From contig JAAZVL010000006.1 in assembly GCA_018623515.1 (NCBI GenBank), positions 1 to 43,706 on the forward strand: a stretch of 43,706 nucleotides of DNA. The letters run 5' to 3'. The translations under genes were made by a program, and so were the position numbers. Every line of letters starts with the position of its first letter. Position 1 is the first letter of the stretch. The notes under the pieces are model-generated. The model saw only the letters and a program-made list of their open reading frames with translations. It did not search any database and was not told the DNA's origin. Shown here piece after piece: positions 17,365-25,610 of this stretch. Origin of the DNA: Marinobacter sp. Lineage in GTDB: Bacteria > Pseudomonadota > Gammaproteobacteria > Pseudomonadales > Oleiphilaceae.

Positions 17365-18057
17365 ATGGCCAAAGGATCCGGCACGTTCCTCGCACTGTTC
17401 CTGCTGTTCCATGCCTCAGCCCTGGTGTACGGGTGCGCGGGCCGGAATGAGCCCCCCAACCTGGCTCGGGGGATGGCCTCCGGAGCATCCACGCCGCTGG
17501 TCGCGGCTGCAGCGACCGGTAACCTCGAGAAGGTTTCAGTCCTGGCAGAAAAGGGCCATTCATTGAATACCCTGACTGAGCAGGGGTCTCCCCTGATGGC
17601 GGCAGTGCGCGCCGGCCAGGACCGGGTAGTCTGGTATCTGCTCACCGAGGGCGCTGACCCGGATCTGGCTGCGCCCGGCAAGGCAACACCGCTGATGGTC
17701 GCAGCCGGTGACGGTAGCCGGCGGCTGGTCCAGCTGCTGCTCTCCGCCGGTGCCAGTGTTAATGCAGTGGATGGGCAAGGGTACACGCCGGTAATCCGGG
17801 CGGCCGAGCAGGGTAATCTGTCGGTGGTGAAAGTCCTGTTGGCCGCCGGGGCAAACGTCAATGTCAGTCAGGGCGGTGAGTCACTGTTGATGAAAATCGT
17901 CGGCAGCGGGGATCTGCTGACCGCAGAAATGCTGCTGGCGGCCGGCGCCGACGTCAACTACCGGGCCGAGGACGGTAGTACGGCCCTGAGCCGGGCCCGG
18001 GCCATCAACAGCCGGGACCTGGAAATGCTCCTGGTTCAGGCCGGAGCTCGTCCGTAA
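17365..18057 (+). CDS. Ankyrin-repeat lipoprotein
   Basis: The 230-residue protein has a signal peptide with a lipobox-like VYGC (Cys24), then about five ankyrin repeats from residue 42 to the end (for example TPLMVAAGDGSRRLVQLLLS and TPVIRAAEQGNLSVVKVLLA). It is probably anchored in the envelope and binds a protein partner. Similar small exported ankyrin proteins sometimes sit beside catalase or other stress genes, but nothing here points to a partner. It stops 4 bases before the convergent hydrolase gene. Function is unknown. Confidence 0.85.
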   Translation: MAKGSGTFLALFLLFHASALVYGCAGRNEPPNLARGMASGASTPLVAAAATGNLEKVSVLAEKGHSLNTLTEQGSPLMAAVRAGQDRVVWYLLTEGADPDLAAPGKATPLMVAAGDGSRRLVQLLLSAGASVNAVDGQGYTPVIRAAEQGNLSVVKVLLAAGANVNVSQGGESLLMKIVGSGDLLTAEMLLAAGADVNYRAEDGSTALSRARAINSRDLEMLLVQAGARP

Positions 18058-18061
18058 TCTT

Positions 18062-19165
18062 TTACTGCAAGTGCATCGGGTCGGTTTCGTCGTCCCACTC
18101 GGGTTCGAAGTGGGCGGCGACGACCTCCTCCGGGACCTCGCTCACCGAGGCACAGGACCAGGCCGGCTTCTGGTCCTTGTCCACCATTCGGGCCCTTATG
18201 CCCTCGGGCAGATCCGGGCGTCGGCTGCACTCGATTGCCATGGCCAGCTCCATCCGGAACACATCCTTCAGCGACATCTGCTGGGCCTTCTTGAGCTGGG
18301 TCCACACCAGCCAGGCGGAGACCGGGCAGCCGCCGCGCAGGTTGTCCATGCACGCCCGCCACCAGTCACTGTCGATATCCGAGTCAAGCAGCTGATCCAC
18401 CACCGCGGGGAGTTCCCCACCGGCACTGAGGCGGGCAATGGCCTGTTCGTGCTGTTCCAGGTTGCTCGCTGGCAGCGCCCGGTAATCCGGTGCCGGCATC
18501 TGGTTCAGCAGCCGGAACAGCCGGTTGTCATCGGCGGCAGCCCCGCCGGTCCAGCGCTGTTCCTGCAGCCGGGTGAGCAGGGTGTCCCGGTCTTCCGGCA
18601 ATAACGCCATGTCAGCCAGGCCAACCCGCAGGGTATCGGTCACGTTGAGTCGTGCTCCGGTCAGTCCCATGAACAGGCCCAGGCGCCCGGGCAGGCGGTT
18701 GAGGAACCAGCTGGCACCGACATCCGGAAACAGGCCGATGGAGATTTCCGGCATGGCCAGGGTGAGATCCGGTGTCACCAGCCGGTAGCGGCACGCGGAC
18801 AGCAAACCCAGGCCACCCCCCATGACAACACCGTGGCCGATCCCCACCACAGGCTTGGGGAATCGGTGCAGGCTGTAGTCCAGCCGGTATTCCCGGGTGA
18901 AGAAACGGTACGGGGCATCCTGATCGCCGTGTCCGCTCAGGGCGTCATAGAGCAGGCGGATGTTGCCACCGGCGCAGAAGGCGCGCTCACCAGCCCCTTG
19001 CACCACCACCAGACAGACCCTGTCATCCGTCGCCCAGCGGTCCAGGGCACTCTGGGCCTGCTCCACCATGGCTTCGCTCAGGGCATTGAGGGTGCCGGGC
19101 GAGTTCAGGGTCAGCAAGCCAAGAAAGCCTTCGCGGCAGGGTAGTTCCTGGACCTCTACGGACAT
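18062..19165 (-). CDS. 3-hydroxyisobutyryl-CoA hydrolase-like crotonase-family protein
   Basis: This 367-residue cytosolic enzyme belongs to the enoyl-CoA hydratase/isomerase superfamily. FCAGGNIRLLYD holds the oxyanion-hole segment, GHGVVMGGGLGL the second oxyanion glycine, and MPEISIGLFPDVGASWFLN the catalytic glutamate/aspartate region of the HIBCH subgroup. The extended C-terminal third is typical of HIBCH (about 350-380 residues) rather than simple hydratases (about 260). HIBCH cleaves 3-hydroxyisobutyryl-CoA in valine breakdown. No other valine-degradation gene is adjacent, so the pathway is inferred from the family alone. Confidence 0.85.
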   Translation of the reverse strand: MSVEVQELPCREGFLGLLTLNSPGTLNALSEAMVEQAQSALDRWATDDRVCLVVVQGAGERAFCAGGNIRLLYDALSGHGDQDAPYRFFTREYRLDYSLHRFPKPVVGIGHGVVMGGGLGLLSACRYRLVTPDLTLAMPEISIGLFPDVGASWFLNRLPGRLGLFMGLTGARLNVTDTLRVGLADMALLPEDRDTLLTRLQEQRWTGGAAADDNRLFRLLNQMPAPDYRALPASNLEQHEQAIARLSAGGELPAVVDQLLDSDIDSDWWRACMDNLRGGCPVSAWLVWTQLKKAQQMSLKDVFRMELAMAIECSRRPDLPEGIRARMVDKDQKPAWSCASVSEVPEEVVAAHFEPEWDDETDPMHLQ

Positions 19166-19288
19166 GGGGTGTGTCTCCGGTTTGGATAAGACAGAAATCT
19201 GGGTATTGTGCGTTGTCGTACTGTCCCATTAACCCGTAAGTGCGGTAAAGGGGACGATTGTCGAAATGAGCGCCTTGACCTATCGCAT

Positions 19289-19316
19289 TTGAGCCACGCT
19301 TTCTCTGTGCTATAAG
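19289..19316 (+). promoter_or_regulatory. Sigma-70-type promoter of the cytochrome c gene
   Basis: TTGAGC (19289-19294), a 16-base spacer and TATAAG (19311-19316) preceded by TG-N, giving an extended -10. The start codon is about 70 bases downstream. Confidence 0.6.
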
Positions 19317-19386
19317 TGCACTACATTCGGGACTTAACAACACCTGACGGCATTATCACGCCGACAACGATGAGAGGGTAGTAACT

Positions 19387-19722
19387 ATGAAATTCAAGAA
19401 CGTCGCGATTGCTGGACTGATGTCTGCCGCTGTAGCCCTGCCGACCCTGGCCTCCGCTGCCGGCGACGTTGAGGCTGGCAAGGCCAAGGCGGCCGTATGT
19501 GCGGCTTGCCATGGTCAGAACGGTATGGCCCAGATTCCGACCTATCCGAATCTGGCAGGCCAGAACGAGCAGTACCTGGTTTCTTCACTGAAAGCCTATA
19601 AAAACAAGCAGCGTTCCGGTGGCCAGGCTGCCATCATGCAGGGCCAGGCTGCGGCCCTGAGCGATGAGGATATCGCCAACCTGGCAGCTTATTACTCCAG
19701 CCTGCCGGCCGGCGGCAAGTAA
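19387..19722 (+). CDS. Small periplasmic class I c-type cytochrome
   Basis: The 111-residue precursor has a signal peptide ending near ASA (residue 24) and one haem-attachment motif CAACH (38-42). The probable axial methionine is Met84 (AAIMQG), and the C-terminal helix [16 protein letters not shown] is typical of c4/c553-like cytochromes. The mature protein of about 87 residues is a soluble electron carrier, probably serving terminal oxidases or periplasmic enzymes. AGAGGG stands 8 nt before the ATG. The gene is followed by a hairpin shared with the end of ppnN. Confidence 0.92.
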   Translation: MKFKNVAIAGLMSAAVALPTLASAAGDVEAGKAKAAVCAACHGQNGMAQIPTYPNLAGQNEQYLVSSLKAYKNKQRSGGQAAIMQGQAAALSDEDIANLAAYYSSLPAGGK

Positions 19723-19736
19723 GCATCAGCCGAATC

Positions 19737-19760
19737 GTGGGGTGGCTCAGGCCGCCCCAC
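19737..19760. terminator. Hairpin between convergent cytochrome c and ppnN genes
   Basis: A 10-bp stem with one G-T pair and a TCAG loop (19737-19746 with 19751-19760). It includes the ppnN stop codon. No T-run follows on either strand, so it may protect mRNA 3' ends or stop transcription only weakly. Confidence 0.45.
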
Positions 19761-21129
19761 TGACAATACGGTAACACGGCTGGTAGGCCTGCAGGCCCGG
19801 CAGCTTCATCCGGTTCTGGGCCACGAACTGCTCCAGCATCGCTTCCAGTGGCTTGATCAGCGAGGGATCCCCCGCGATCTCGAACGGCCCTTTCTCCTGA
19901 ATCTGACGTATCCCGCTTTCCTTCACGTTACCCGTGACAATACCGCTGAATGCCTTGCGCAGGTTTGCCGCAATCATGTGCACAGGCTGGTCCCGGTGGA
20001 GTTCCAGTGACCGCATGTTGTCGTGGTTGGGCTCGAACGGCAGCTGGAACACCGGATCGATCTTCAGCATCCAGTTGAAGTAGTAGGCGTCCTGCATGGC
20101 ACGGCGGAAGGTTTCCACCTCCTTCATGCCCTTTCTCATGGCCTGGGCAACGCGAGCCGGATCATCAATGATGATTTCGTACTTGCTGGCGGCTTCGTCA
20201 CCCAGGGCGTTGCGGATGAACTTGTCGATCATCTCGAAGTATTCCGCATTTTCTTTCTCGCCGGTGAAGATGACCGGGAACGGCAGGTCCGAATTATCCG
20301 GGTGGAGCAGAATGCCGAGCAGGTACAGGATTTCCTCGGCGGTGCCCACGCCGCCGGGGAACACGATCACGCCGTGGCCGCAGCGCACGAAGGCTTCCAG
20401 TCGTTTCTCGATATCCGGCATGATCACCAGTTCATTGACGATCGGGTTCGGTGCCTCGGCACCGATGATGGCCGGTTCGGTAATGCCCACATAGCGGCCA
20501 TTCTTCACCCTCTGCTTGGCGTGGCCGATGGTGGCGCCCTTCATCGGTCCCTTCATGGCGCCGGGGCCACAGCCGGTGATGATGCTCAGCCCGCGCAGGC
20601 CCAGCTGATGGCCGACTTCCTTGCTGTACTGGTACTCCGCCTGGCCGATGGAGTGGCCGCCCCAGCAGACCACCATATCCGGCTGGCGTCCGGCTTCCAG
20701 CACGCCGGCATTGCGCAGGATGTGAAACACCAGATTGGTGATGTCTTCCGGATTGTCCCGGCGGAAGCCGGCGATGGTCTGGGGAATGGAGTGCGTGTAC
20801 ACGATGTCCCGGAGCACAGAGAACAGGTGCTCGCGGATGGCCCGCAGCATTTCACCGTCAACAAAGGCATAGCCGGGGGCGTTGACCAGTTCCAGCTTCA
20901 GCCCGCGGGGCTGGGGCACCAGGCGCACATCGAAATCGGCGTGGGCTTCCATCAACGCTTTACAATCGTCAGTTTCAACGCCGGTATTCAGCACCGCGAG
21001 GGCGCACTGGCGGAACAGCTGGTAGAGACCACCCTCACTCCGGTCCTTGAGCCGGTTCACTTCGTGGTTGGAGAGAATCTCAAGGGCGCCCTCCGGGGAA
21101 ACGAGGGCATTGATCGTGGGTTCTGTCAT
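19747..21129 (-). CDS. ppnN: Pyrimidine/purine nucleotide 5'-monophosphate nucleosidase PpnN (LOG family)
   Basis: The 460-residue protein matches E. coli PpnN (YgdH) throughout: LLYQLFR-like N-terminal domain, TNLVFHILRNAGVLEAG, CWGGHSIGQAEY, TGCGPGAMKGPMKGA, the LOG catalytic motif FPGGVGTAEE, and a C-terminal FSGIVTGNVKESGIR domain. PpnN cleaves nucleoside monophosphates to base and ribose 5-phosphate; in E. coli it is activated by (p)ppGpp, which links it to the stringent response. Start ATG 21129 (MTEPTINALVSPEG) fits the family; the frame extends 19 codons further but lacks support, and AGGAG lies 12 nt upstream of the chosen start. It is divergent from thiI. Confidence 0.93.
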   Translation of the reverse strand: MTEPTINALVSPEGALEILSNHEVNRLKDRSEGGLYQLFRQCALAVLNTGVETDDCKALMEAHADFDVRLVPQPRGLKLELVNAPGYAFVDGEMLRAIREHLFSVLRDIVYTHSIPQTIAGFRRDNPEDITNLVFHILRNAGVLEAGRQPDMVVCWGGHSIGQAEYQYSKEVGHQLGLRGLSIITGCGPGAMKGPMKGATIGHAKQRVKNGRYVGITEPAIIGAEAPNPIVNELVIMPDIEKRLEAFVRCGHGVIVFPGGVGTAEEILYLLGILLHPDNSDLPFPVIFTGEKENAEYFEMIDKFIRNALGDEAASKYEIIIDDPARVAQAMRKGMKEVETFRRAMQDAYYFNWMLKIDPVFQLPFEPNHDNMRSLELHRDQPVHMIAANLRKAFSGIVTGNVKESGIRQIQEKGPFEIAGDPSLIKPLEAMLEQFVAQNRMKLPGLQAYQPCYRIVSGAA

Positions 21130-21169
21130 TGAACGGTGGAACTCCTGAAGGTTTCGGCAATGCCGGATT

Positions 21170-21197
21170 TTGAGGCATTCTGACAAAACGGTACACT
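21170..21197 (+). promoter_or_regulatory. Probable promoter of thiI
   Basis: TTGAGG (21170-21175), a 16-base spacer and TACACT (21192-21197), 43 bases before the thiI start codon. Confidence 0.5.
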
Positions 21198-21240
21198 AAG
21201 CGCTTTCCTCTTTATACGCCACCCGACAAAACTCCGATCT

Positions 21241-22695
21241 ATGAAATTACTGATACGTCCCGCTCCGGAAGTTGCCATCAAGAGTAAGCCCGTACGTCGG
21301 CAACAGATGAAACAACTCCGTCAGAACATTCGCAAACTCCTGGCCCGACTTGATCATGAGATCGTCGTGGAAGGCAGCTGGGACCGGGTGGATGTGAAGG
21401 TTCCCGACGACCGTGGGCTCTATGGCCCGGTCATTGACGCCCTGCTGCGCATCCCGGGCATTTCCAGCATCCAGGAAATCGCGGTCTATCCACTCCAGTC
21501 CCTGGAAGATATCGGTGAGAAGGCGGTGGCCGCGTTTGCCGGCCGCCTGGACGGCAAGACCTTTGCTGTCCGCGCCAAACGCCTGGGCAGCCATGATTTC
21601 CGCTCCATTGATATCGAGCGTACGGTCGGGGCGGCACTGTGCAAGGCCTTTGATACCGCCGGTGTGGACCTGAAGTCGCCGCAGGTGGAGGTGCGGATCG
21701 AGGTCAACGATGAGGGTTTCCACATCGCCCGACGCAAGCACCAGGGCCTGGGTGGCTATCCCCTGGGCTCGGTGGAAAGCGTCATGACCCTGATCTCGGG
21801 CGGCTATGACTCCTCCGTGGCCGCCTATCTGATGATGCGCCGGGGCCTGCGCAGCCACTTCCTGTTCTTCAACCTCGGTGGTACCGCCCACGAGGTCGGC
21901 GTGCGCCAGGTGGTGCACTACCTGTGGGAGCGTTACGGCGCTTCCCACAACGTGAAGTTCATCTCAGTGCCGTTCGAAGGCGTGGTGGCGGAGATCATGC
22001 GCTCGGTGAACAACCGTCACTGGGGTGTGGTGCTCAAGCGCCAGATGCTCAAGGCAGCGGCCGAGATTGCCCGTGACCTCAACGTGGCCGGGCTGGTGAT
22101 GGGGGATGCGGTGGCCCAGGTGTCCAGCCAGACCCTGTCGAACCTGAACGTAGTGGACCGTGCCAGCGACGAAGTGGTGCTGCGGCCGTTGATCGCAATG
22201 GACAAGCAGGAAATCATCCGCATCGCTCACGACATCGGTACCGAGTCCTTCGCCCGCAACATGCCCGAGTACTGCGGCGTGATTTCCCAGAAACCGGCCA
22301 CCCGGGCCAAGCTGCACCGGGTCGAGGCCGATGAGGCCAACATGGACGCTGGAGTGCTGGCCCGCGCCGTCGAGGAGCGGACCGAAACGCCGGTCAATCG
22401 CCTGCTTGAAACCACGATCACACCGGAAGAGGTGGAGCTGGTGGAAACGCCGGCGGTGAACGATGTCATCATCGACGTGCGCCACCCTACGGAAGAGGAA
22501 CGGTCACCGCTGGACCTGACCAATAATCGCGTCCTGAAGATCCCGTTCTACGAACTCAATCAACAGATCGAGGGACTGCCCCAGAACCGCCAGTACCTGC
22601 TGTACTGTGACCGGGGCACCATGAGTCAGCTGCACGCCGGCCACCTGAAGGCGGAGGGGCACGACAACATTAAGGTCTATGCCCCTGCCTCGTAA
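21241..22695 (+). CDS. thiI: tRNA 4-thiouridine synthase / thiamine thiazole sulfurtransferase ThiI
   Basis: The 484-residue enzyme has a THUMP domain (about 60-165), a PP-loop ATPase (SGGYDSS, 186-192) and a C-terminal rhodanese domain. The two catalytic cysteines are present: Cys345 in PEYCGVISQKP (E. coli Cys344) and Cys456 in LLYCDRGTMSQ (E. coli Cys456). It adenylates uridine 8 of tRNA and transfers sulfur from IscS to make 4-thiouridine; the rhodanese domain also delivers sulfur for the thiamine thiazole. The full-length two-domain form supports both roles. It ends 10 bases before the convergent deacetylase-family gene. Confidence 0.95.
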   Translation: MKLLIRPAPEVAIKSKPVRRQQMKQLRQNIRKLLARLDHEIVVEGSWDRVDVKVPDDRGLYGPVIDALLRIPGISSIQEIAVYPLQSLEDIGEKAVAAFAGRLDGKTFAVRAKRLGSHDFRSIDIERTVGAALCKAFDTAGVDLKSPQVEVRIEVNDEGFHIARRKHQGLGGYPLGSVESVMTLISGGYDSSVAAYLMMRRGLRSHFLFFNLGGTAHEVGVRQVVHYLWERYGASHNVKFISVPFEGVVAEIMRSVNNRHWGVVLKRQMLKAAAEIARDLNVAGLVMGDAVAQVSSQTLSNLNVVDRASDEVVLRPLIAMDKQEIIRIAHDIGTESFARNMPEYCGVISQKPATRAKLHRVEADEANMDAGVLARAVEERTETPVNRLLETTITPEEVELVETPAVNDVIIDVRHPTEEERSPLDLTNNRVLKIPFYELNQQIEGLPQNRQYLLYCDRGTMSQLHAGHLKAEGHDNIKVYAPAS

Positions 22696-22705
22696 CAGAT
22701 GAGCT

Positions 22706-23719
22706 TCAGCCCTCCAGGCCTTTGAAGAACTGCTGGACGTTGGTGCTCAGGGCCTCCAGGTCGTAGCCTCCTTCCTGGACCACCAGTGTGGGCAGTCCGA
22801 GCTGGCGGATGTGGGTGCTCAGCCGACAGAAGCCCTCGGAAGACACCGACACCTTGGCCTGGGGGTCGTTCTTGTAGATGTCAAAGCCCAGGGGCAGGAT
22901 CAGGGCATCCGGCTGGAACAGCCGGATGGCCGCCAGGGCTTCCTCCAGCTTTTCGAAGAAATGGTCCTCGCTGGAACCGTGGGGCATCGGCAGATTGATG
23001 TTGTAGCCGTAGCCCTCGCCCTCGCCACGTTCGTCCTCGAAGCCGCTCACGACCGGGTAGAAGTTGGTCGGATCGCCGTGGATAGAGATGTACAGGACAT
23101 CGCTCCGATCGTAGAAAATCTCCTGGATGCCCTGGCCGTGGTGCATGTCGGTATCGAGGATCGCGATCTTCGGATACCGGCTCTTCATATGCTCGGCGGC
23201 GATGGCGGCATTGTTGAGATAACAGAATCCGCCGGCGGCATCCTTCCGGGCGTGATGCCCCGGTGGCCGGCAGACTGCATAGGCGGTGCGCTCCCCGCCG
23301 ATCAACGCGTCCGCCGCGCCCAGGGCAGTCTGGGCTGACCAGTAGGCTGCTTTCCAGGTGTTCTCGCCAATCGGACAACTGCCATCGGCCAGGTAGCAGG
23401 CCGCCTCGGCCAGGATGCCGCGCATCGCGTTCGGGGAACGGACGAAGATGTTCGACATCACCTCGTCGCCCCAGTCCTCCATTTCCATCCAGCGCCGGTG
23501 CGCCGATTCCAGGAATCGCAGGTAGCCCAGATCATGGACTGCGGAAATGGGGCCCGCCCCCTGGTCTGCCGGTTGCAGAACCGGCACCCCCATTTCCTTC
23601 AGACCCTGCAGCATCTGACCGGTGCGGTCGGGCACCTCTTGGGGCTGACGCATCTGGCCCCGGGTGAAATACGTCTTGGGAATGTGCAGGTCCTGCGAGG
23701 GATGGAAAAACGCTTTCAT
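22706..23719 (-). CDS. Histone-deacetylase-family amidohydrolase, probable acetylpolyamine amidohydrolase
   Basis: The 337-residue zinc hydrolase has the full active site: the His pair in RPPGHHA (155-156), zinc ligands Asp191 and His193 in DTDMHHGQG and Asp280 in GFDIYKNDP, and Tyr319 in EGGYD. Length and the PKTYFTRG start fit bacterial acetylpolyamine amidohydrolases (Mycoplana ramosa type), which remove acetyl groups from acetylputrescine and related polyamines. It is divergent from a GabD-like aldehyde dehydrogenase, which fits polyamine breakdown through aminobutyrate-type intermediates. AAGGAGG stands before the ATG. Substrate choice is inferred; other class II deacetylase-like activities are possible. 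Confidence 0.9.
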   Translation of the reverse strand: MKAFFHPSQDLHIPKTYFTRGQMRQPQEVPDRTGQMLQGLKEMGVPVLQPADQGAGPISAVHDLGYLRFLESAHRRWMEMEDWGDEVMSNIFVRSPNAMRGILAEAACYLADGSCPIGENTWKAAYWSAQTALGAADALIGGERTAYAVCRPPGHHARKDAAGGFCYLNNAAIAAEHMKSRYPKIAILDTDMHHGQGIQEIFYDRSDVLYISIHGDPTNFYPVVSGFEDERGEGEGYGYNINLPMPHGSSEDHFFEKLEEALAAIRLFQPDALILPLGFDIYKNDPQAKVSVSSEGFCRLSTHIRQLGLPTLVVQEGGYDLEALSTNVQQFFKGLEG

Positions 23720-23749
23720 TAGCCGGCCTCCTTAGATTCGGATTCTCCG

Positions 23750-23777
23750 AGTATAGGCAGTGTCGGAGCCTGGTCAA
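23750..23777 (-). promoter_or_regulatory. Promoter of the acetylpolyamine-amidohydrolase-like gene
   Basis: On the minus strand TTGACC (complement of 23772-23777), a 16-base spacer and TATACT (complement of 23750-23755), about 30 bases before the start codon. Both hexamers match sigma-70 consensus at five of six positions. Confidence 0.7.
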
Positions 23778-23889
23778 AAAACCGGTGTTGACTTTACAGG
23801 CTGAGACTCAGGATCCACTATGAAAGACATCATCCATTGACGCAATACGTCCCGTGCGGGGCGCAGGCAAACACTGAAGAGGAGCCGAG

Positions 23890-25338
23890 ATGATCGAGTC
23901 ACCCCTGCTGGAGAAAACCACTGGTTACATCGGCGGTCGCTGGATGGACAGTGCCCAGGGCAACACCTTCGATGTCTACAATCCCGCCACCGGCGAGGTG
24001 ATTGCGAAAGTTCCCTCCATGCCCGCGGAGGACATCGAGGCTGCCATCGCGGCCGGCAAGTCGGCCCTGAAGCTGACGAGCCCCTATTCCATCGAAACCC
24101 GCCGCAAGTGGCTGGAAGACATCCGGGACGGTCTGAAGGAAAACCGCGAGGAAATCGGCCGTATTCTCTGCATGGAGCACGGCAAGCCCTGGAAAGAAGC
24201 CCAGGGCGAAGTGGATTATGCCGCCGGCTTCTTCGATTACTGCGCCAAGCACATCCAGGCCCTCGATGCCCACACCATCCCGGAAAAGCCCAAGGATTGC
24301 ACCTGGACCGTGCACTATCGGCCGGTCGGGGTGACTGGTCTGATCACGCCGTGGAACTTCCCCATCGGCATGATCGCCAAGAAACTGTCCGCGGCGCTGG
24401 CTGCGGGTTGCCCGTCGGTGATCAAGCCGGCCAGCGAAACTCCGCTGACCATGATCGCCCTGTTCAGCCTGATGGACAAGCTGGACCTGCCCGATGGCAT
24501 GGTCAACCTGGTGATGGGCAAGGCCAGCGTCATCGGCAAGGTGCTGTGCGAAAGCCCGGACGTGCCCATGCTCAGCTTCACCGGCTCCACCGAAGTGGGT
24601 CGCAAACTCATCGTCGACACCGCCGACCAGGTCAAGAAACTGGCCCTGGAACTGGGTGGCAACGCCCCGTTCATCGTCTTTGAAGACGCCGACCTGGACG
24701 CCGCGGCCGATAACCTGATCGCCAACAAGTTCCGGGGTGGCGGCCAGACCTGTGTGTGCGCCAACCGCATCTTCGTCCACGAGAAAGTGGCCGACGCCTT
24801 CGGCGAAAAGCTGGCCGAGCGGGTCAACAAGATGACCGTCGGCGACGGCATGAACGATGGTGTCGACATCGGCCCTCTGGTGAACAAACAGGGCTTCGAC
24901 AAGGTCAAACGCCACCTGGACGATGCCCTGCAAAAGGGTGCGAGCCTGGTGGCCGGCAAACAGCCGGGTGAACTCGGCGATGGCCTGTTCTTCCCGCCCA
25001 CGGTGGTCCTCGGTGTCAACCGCGATATGTGCTGCTACCAGGAAGAAACCTTCGGCCCGCTGGTGCCCATGGCCCTGTTCCGCACCGAAGAGGAAGTTAT
25101 CGAAGCCGGCAACGACACCGAATTCGGCCTGGCCTCCTACGTCTTCACCGCTGACGCCGAACGCGCCCAGCGCGTGGCCGCCGGCCTCCGGTTCGGCCAC
25201 GTCGGCTGGAACACCGGCACCGGCCCGACCCCGGAAGCGCCATTCGGTGGCATGAAGGCGTCCGGTATCGGGCGTGAGGGTGGCCTCGAAGGTCTGTTCG
25301 AGTTTGTCGAACCGCAGACCGTGCCGCGGGGCTTCTGA
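23890..25338 (+). CDS. gabD: NAD(P)-dependent succinate-semialdehyde dehydrogenase-like aldehyde dehydrogenase
   Basis: The 482-residue protein is a complete aldehyde dehydrogenase: nucleotide-binding TPWNFPIGMIAKK, FTGSTEVG, catalytic Glu254 in LELGGNAPF, catalytic Cys288 in GGGQTCVCANR, and the closing EAPFGGMKASGIGREGG. The NFPIGMIAKK and GQTCVCANR patterns are those of GabD-type enzymes, which oxidise succinate semialdehyde to succinate. An AGAGGAG ribosome site precedes the ATG. Divergent placement beside the polyamine amidohydrolase suggests oxidation of an aldehyde formed from putrescine or aminobutyrate. Glutarate semialdehyde is an alternative substrate; no gabT is adjacent. Confidence 0.87.
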   Translation: MIESPLLEKTTGYIGGRWMDSAQGNTFDVYNPATGEVIAKVPSMPAEDIEAAIAAGKSALKLTSPYSIETRRKWLEDIRDGLKENREEIGRILCMEHGKPWKEAQGEVDYAAGFFDYCAKHIQALDAHTIPEKPKDCTWTVHYRPVGVTGLITPWNFPIGMIAKKLSAALAAGCPSVIKPASETPLTMIALFSLMDKLDLPDGMVNLVMGKASVIGKVLCESPDVPMLSFTGSTEVGRKLIVDTADQVKKLALELGGNAPFIVFEDADLDAAADNLIANKFRGGGQTCVCANRIFVHEKVADAFGEKLAERVNKMTVGDGMNDGVDIGPLVNKQGFDKVKRHLDDALQKGASLVAGKQPGELGDGLFFPPTVVLGVNRDMCCYQEETFGPLVPMALFRTEEEVIEAGNDTEFGLASYVFTADAERAQRVAAGLRFGHVGWNTGTGPTPEAPFGGMKASGIGREGGLEGLFEFVEPQTVPRGF

Positions 25339-25393
25339 TTTCGGTAAGCGTCTAATGCCGAAGGGGCGAGAGACCTCCCTTCGGTGCCAGACA

Positions 25394-25505
25394 GCACAGG
25401 GGCGGGGCCTTCTTCCCAGGACTGTCTGTGGCCATGGATGGCCACAGTCAAGCGCACAGGGACGTGCTTGTAGCGTGTCCTGGGAAGAAGGCCCCGCCCC
25501 TGTGC
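25394..25505. repeat. Dispersed long-hairpin repeat, copy B
   Basis: A perfect 29-bp inverted repeat (25394-25422 with 25477-25505) encloses a 54-base core. The core contains a perfect 22-base hairpin at 25426-25447 built on GCCATGGATGGC and a small GCAC/GTGC hairpin at 25454-25467. It lies between the aldehyde dehydrogenase and uvrD, both rightward. It shares its core with copies A and C, but its arms differ from theirs. Confidence 0.9.
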
Positions 25506-25540
25506 GTTAACTCCAAACCTTGAAGCCAAAGCCGAGCCCC

Positions 25541-25570
25541 CCGACAACCCCCGCCATACCCTGTTATACT
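25541..25570 (+). promoter_or_regulatory. Extended -10 promoter of uvrD
   Basis: TATACT (25565-25570) preceded by TG-N gives a strong extended -10; the -35 region (CCGACA, 25541-25546) is weak. Transcription would start just inside or before the LexA box. Confidence 0.6.
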
Positions 25571-25577
25571 CCCAAGC

Positions 25578-25593
25578 CTGTTTATTTAACCAG
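25578..25593 (+). promoter_or_regulatory. LexA (SOS) box upstream of uvrD
   Basis: CTGTTTATTTAACCAG fits the gammaproteobacterial LexA consensus CTG-N10-CAG with an A/T-rich centre. It starts 8 bases after the -10 hexamer, so LexA binding there would block initiation. E. coli uvrD is also an SOS gene, which supports the call. Confidence 0.8.
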
Positions 25594-25610
25594 TAGCGAA
25601 CCGAATCTCT

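Noticed and set aside
23899..25200. 433-codon minus-strand open frame opposite the aldehyde dehydrogenase
   Set aside because: Antisense shadow of a gene with intact catalytic motifs; no ribosome site or family resemblance.
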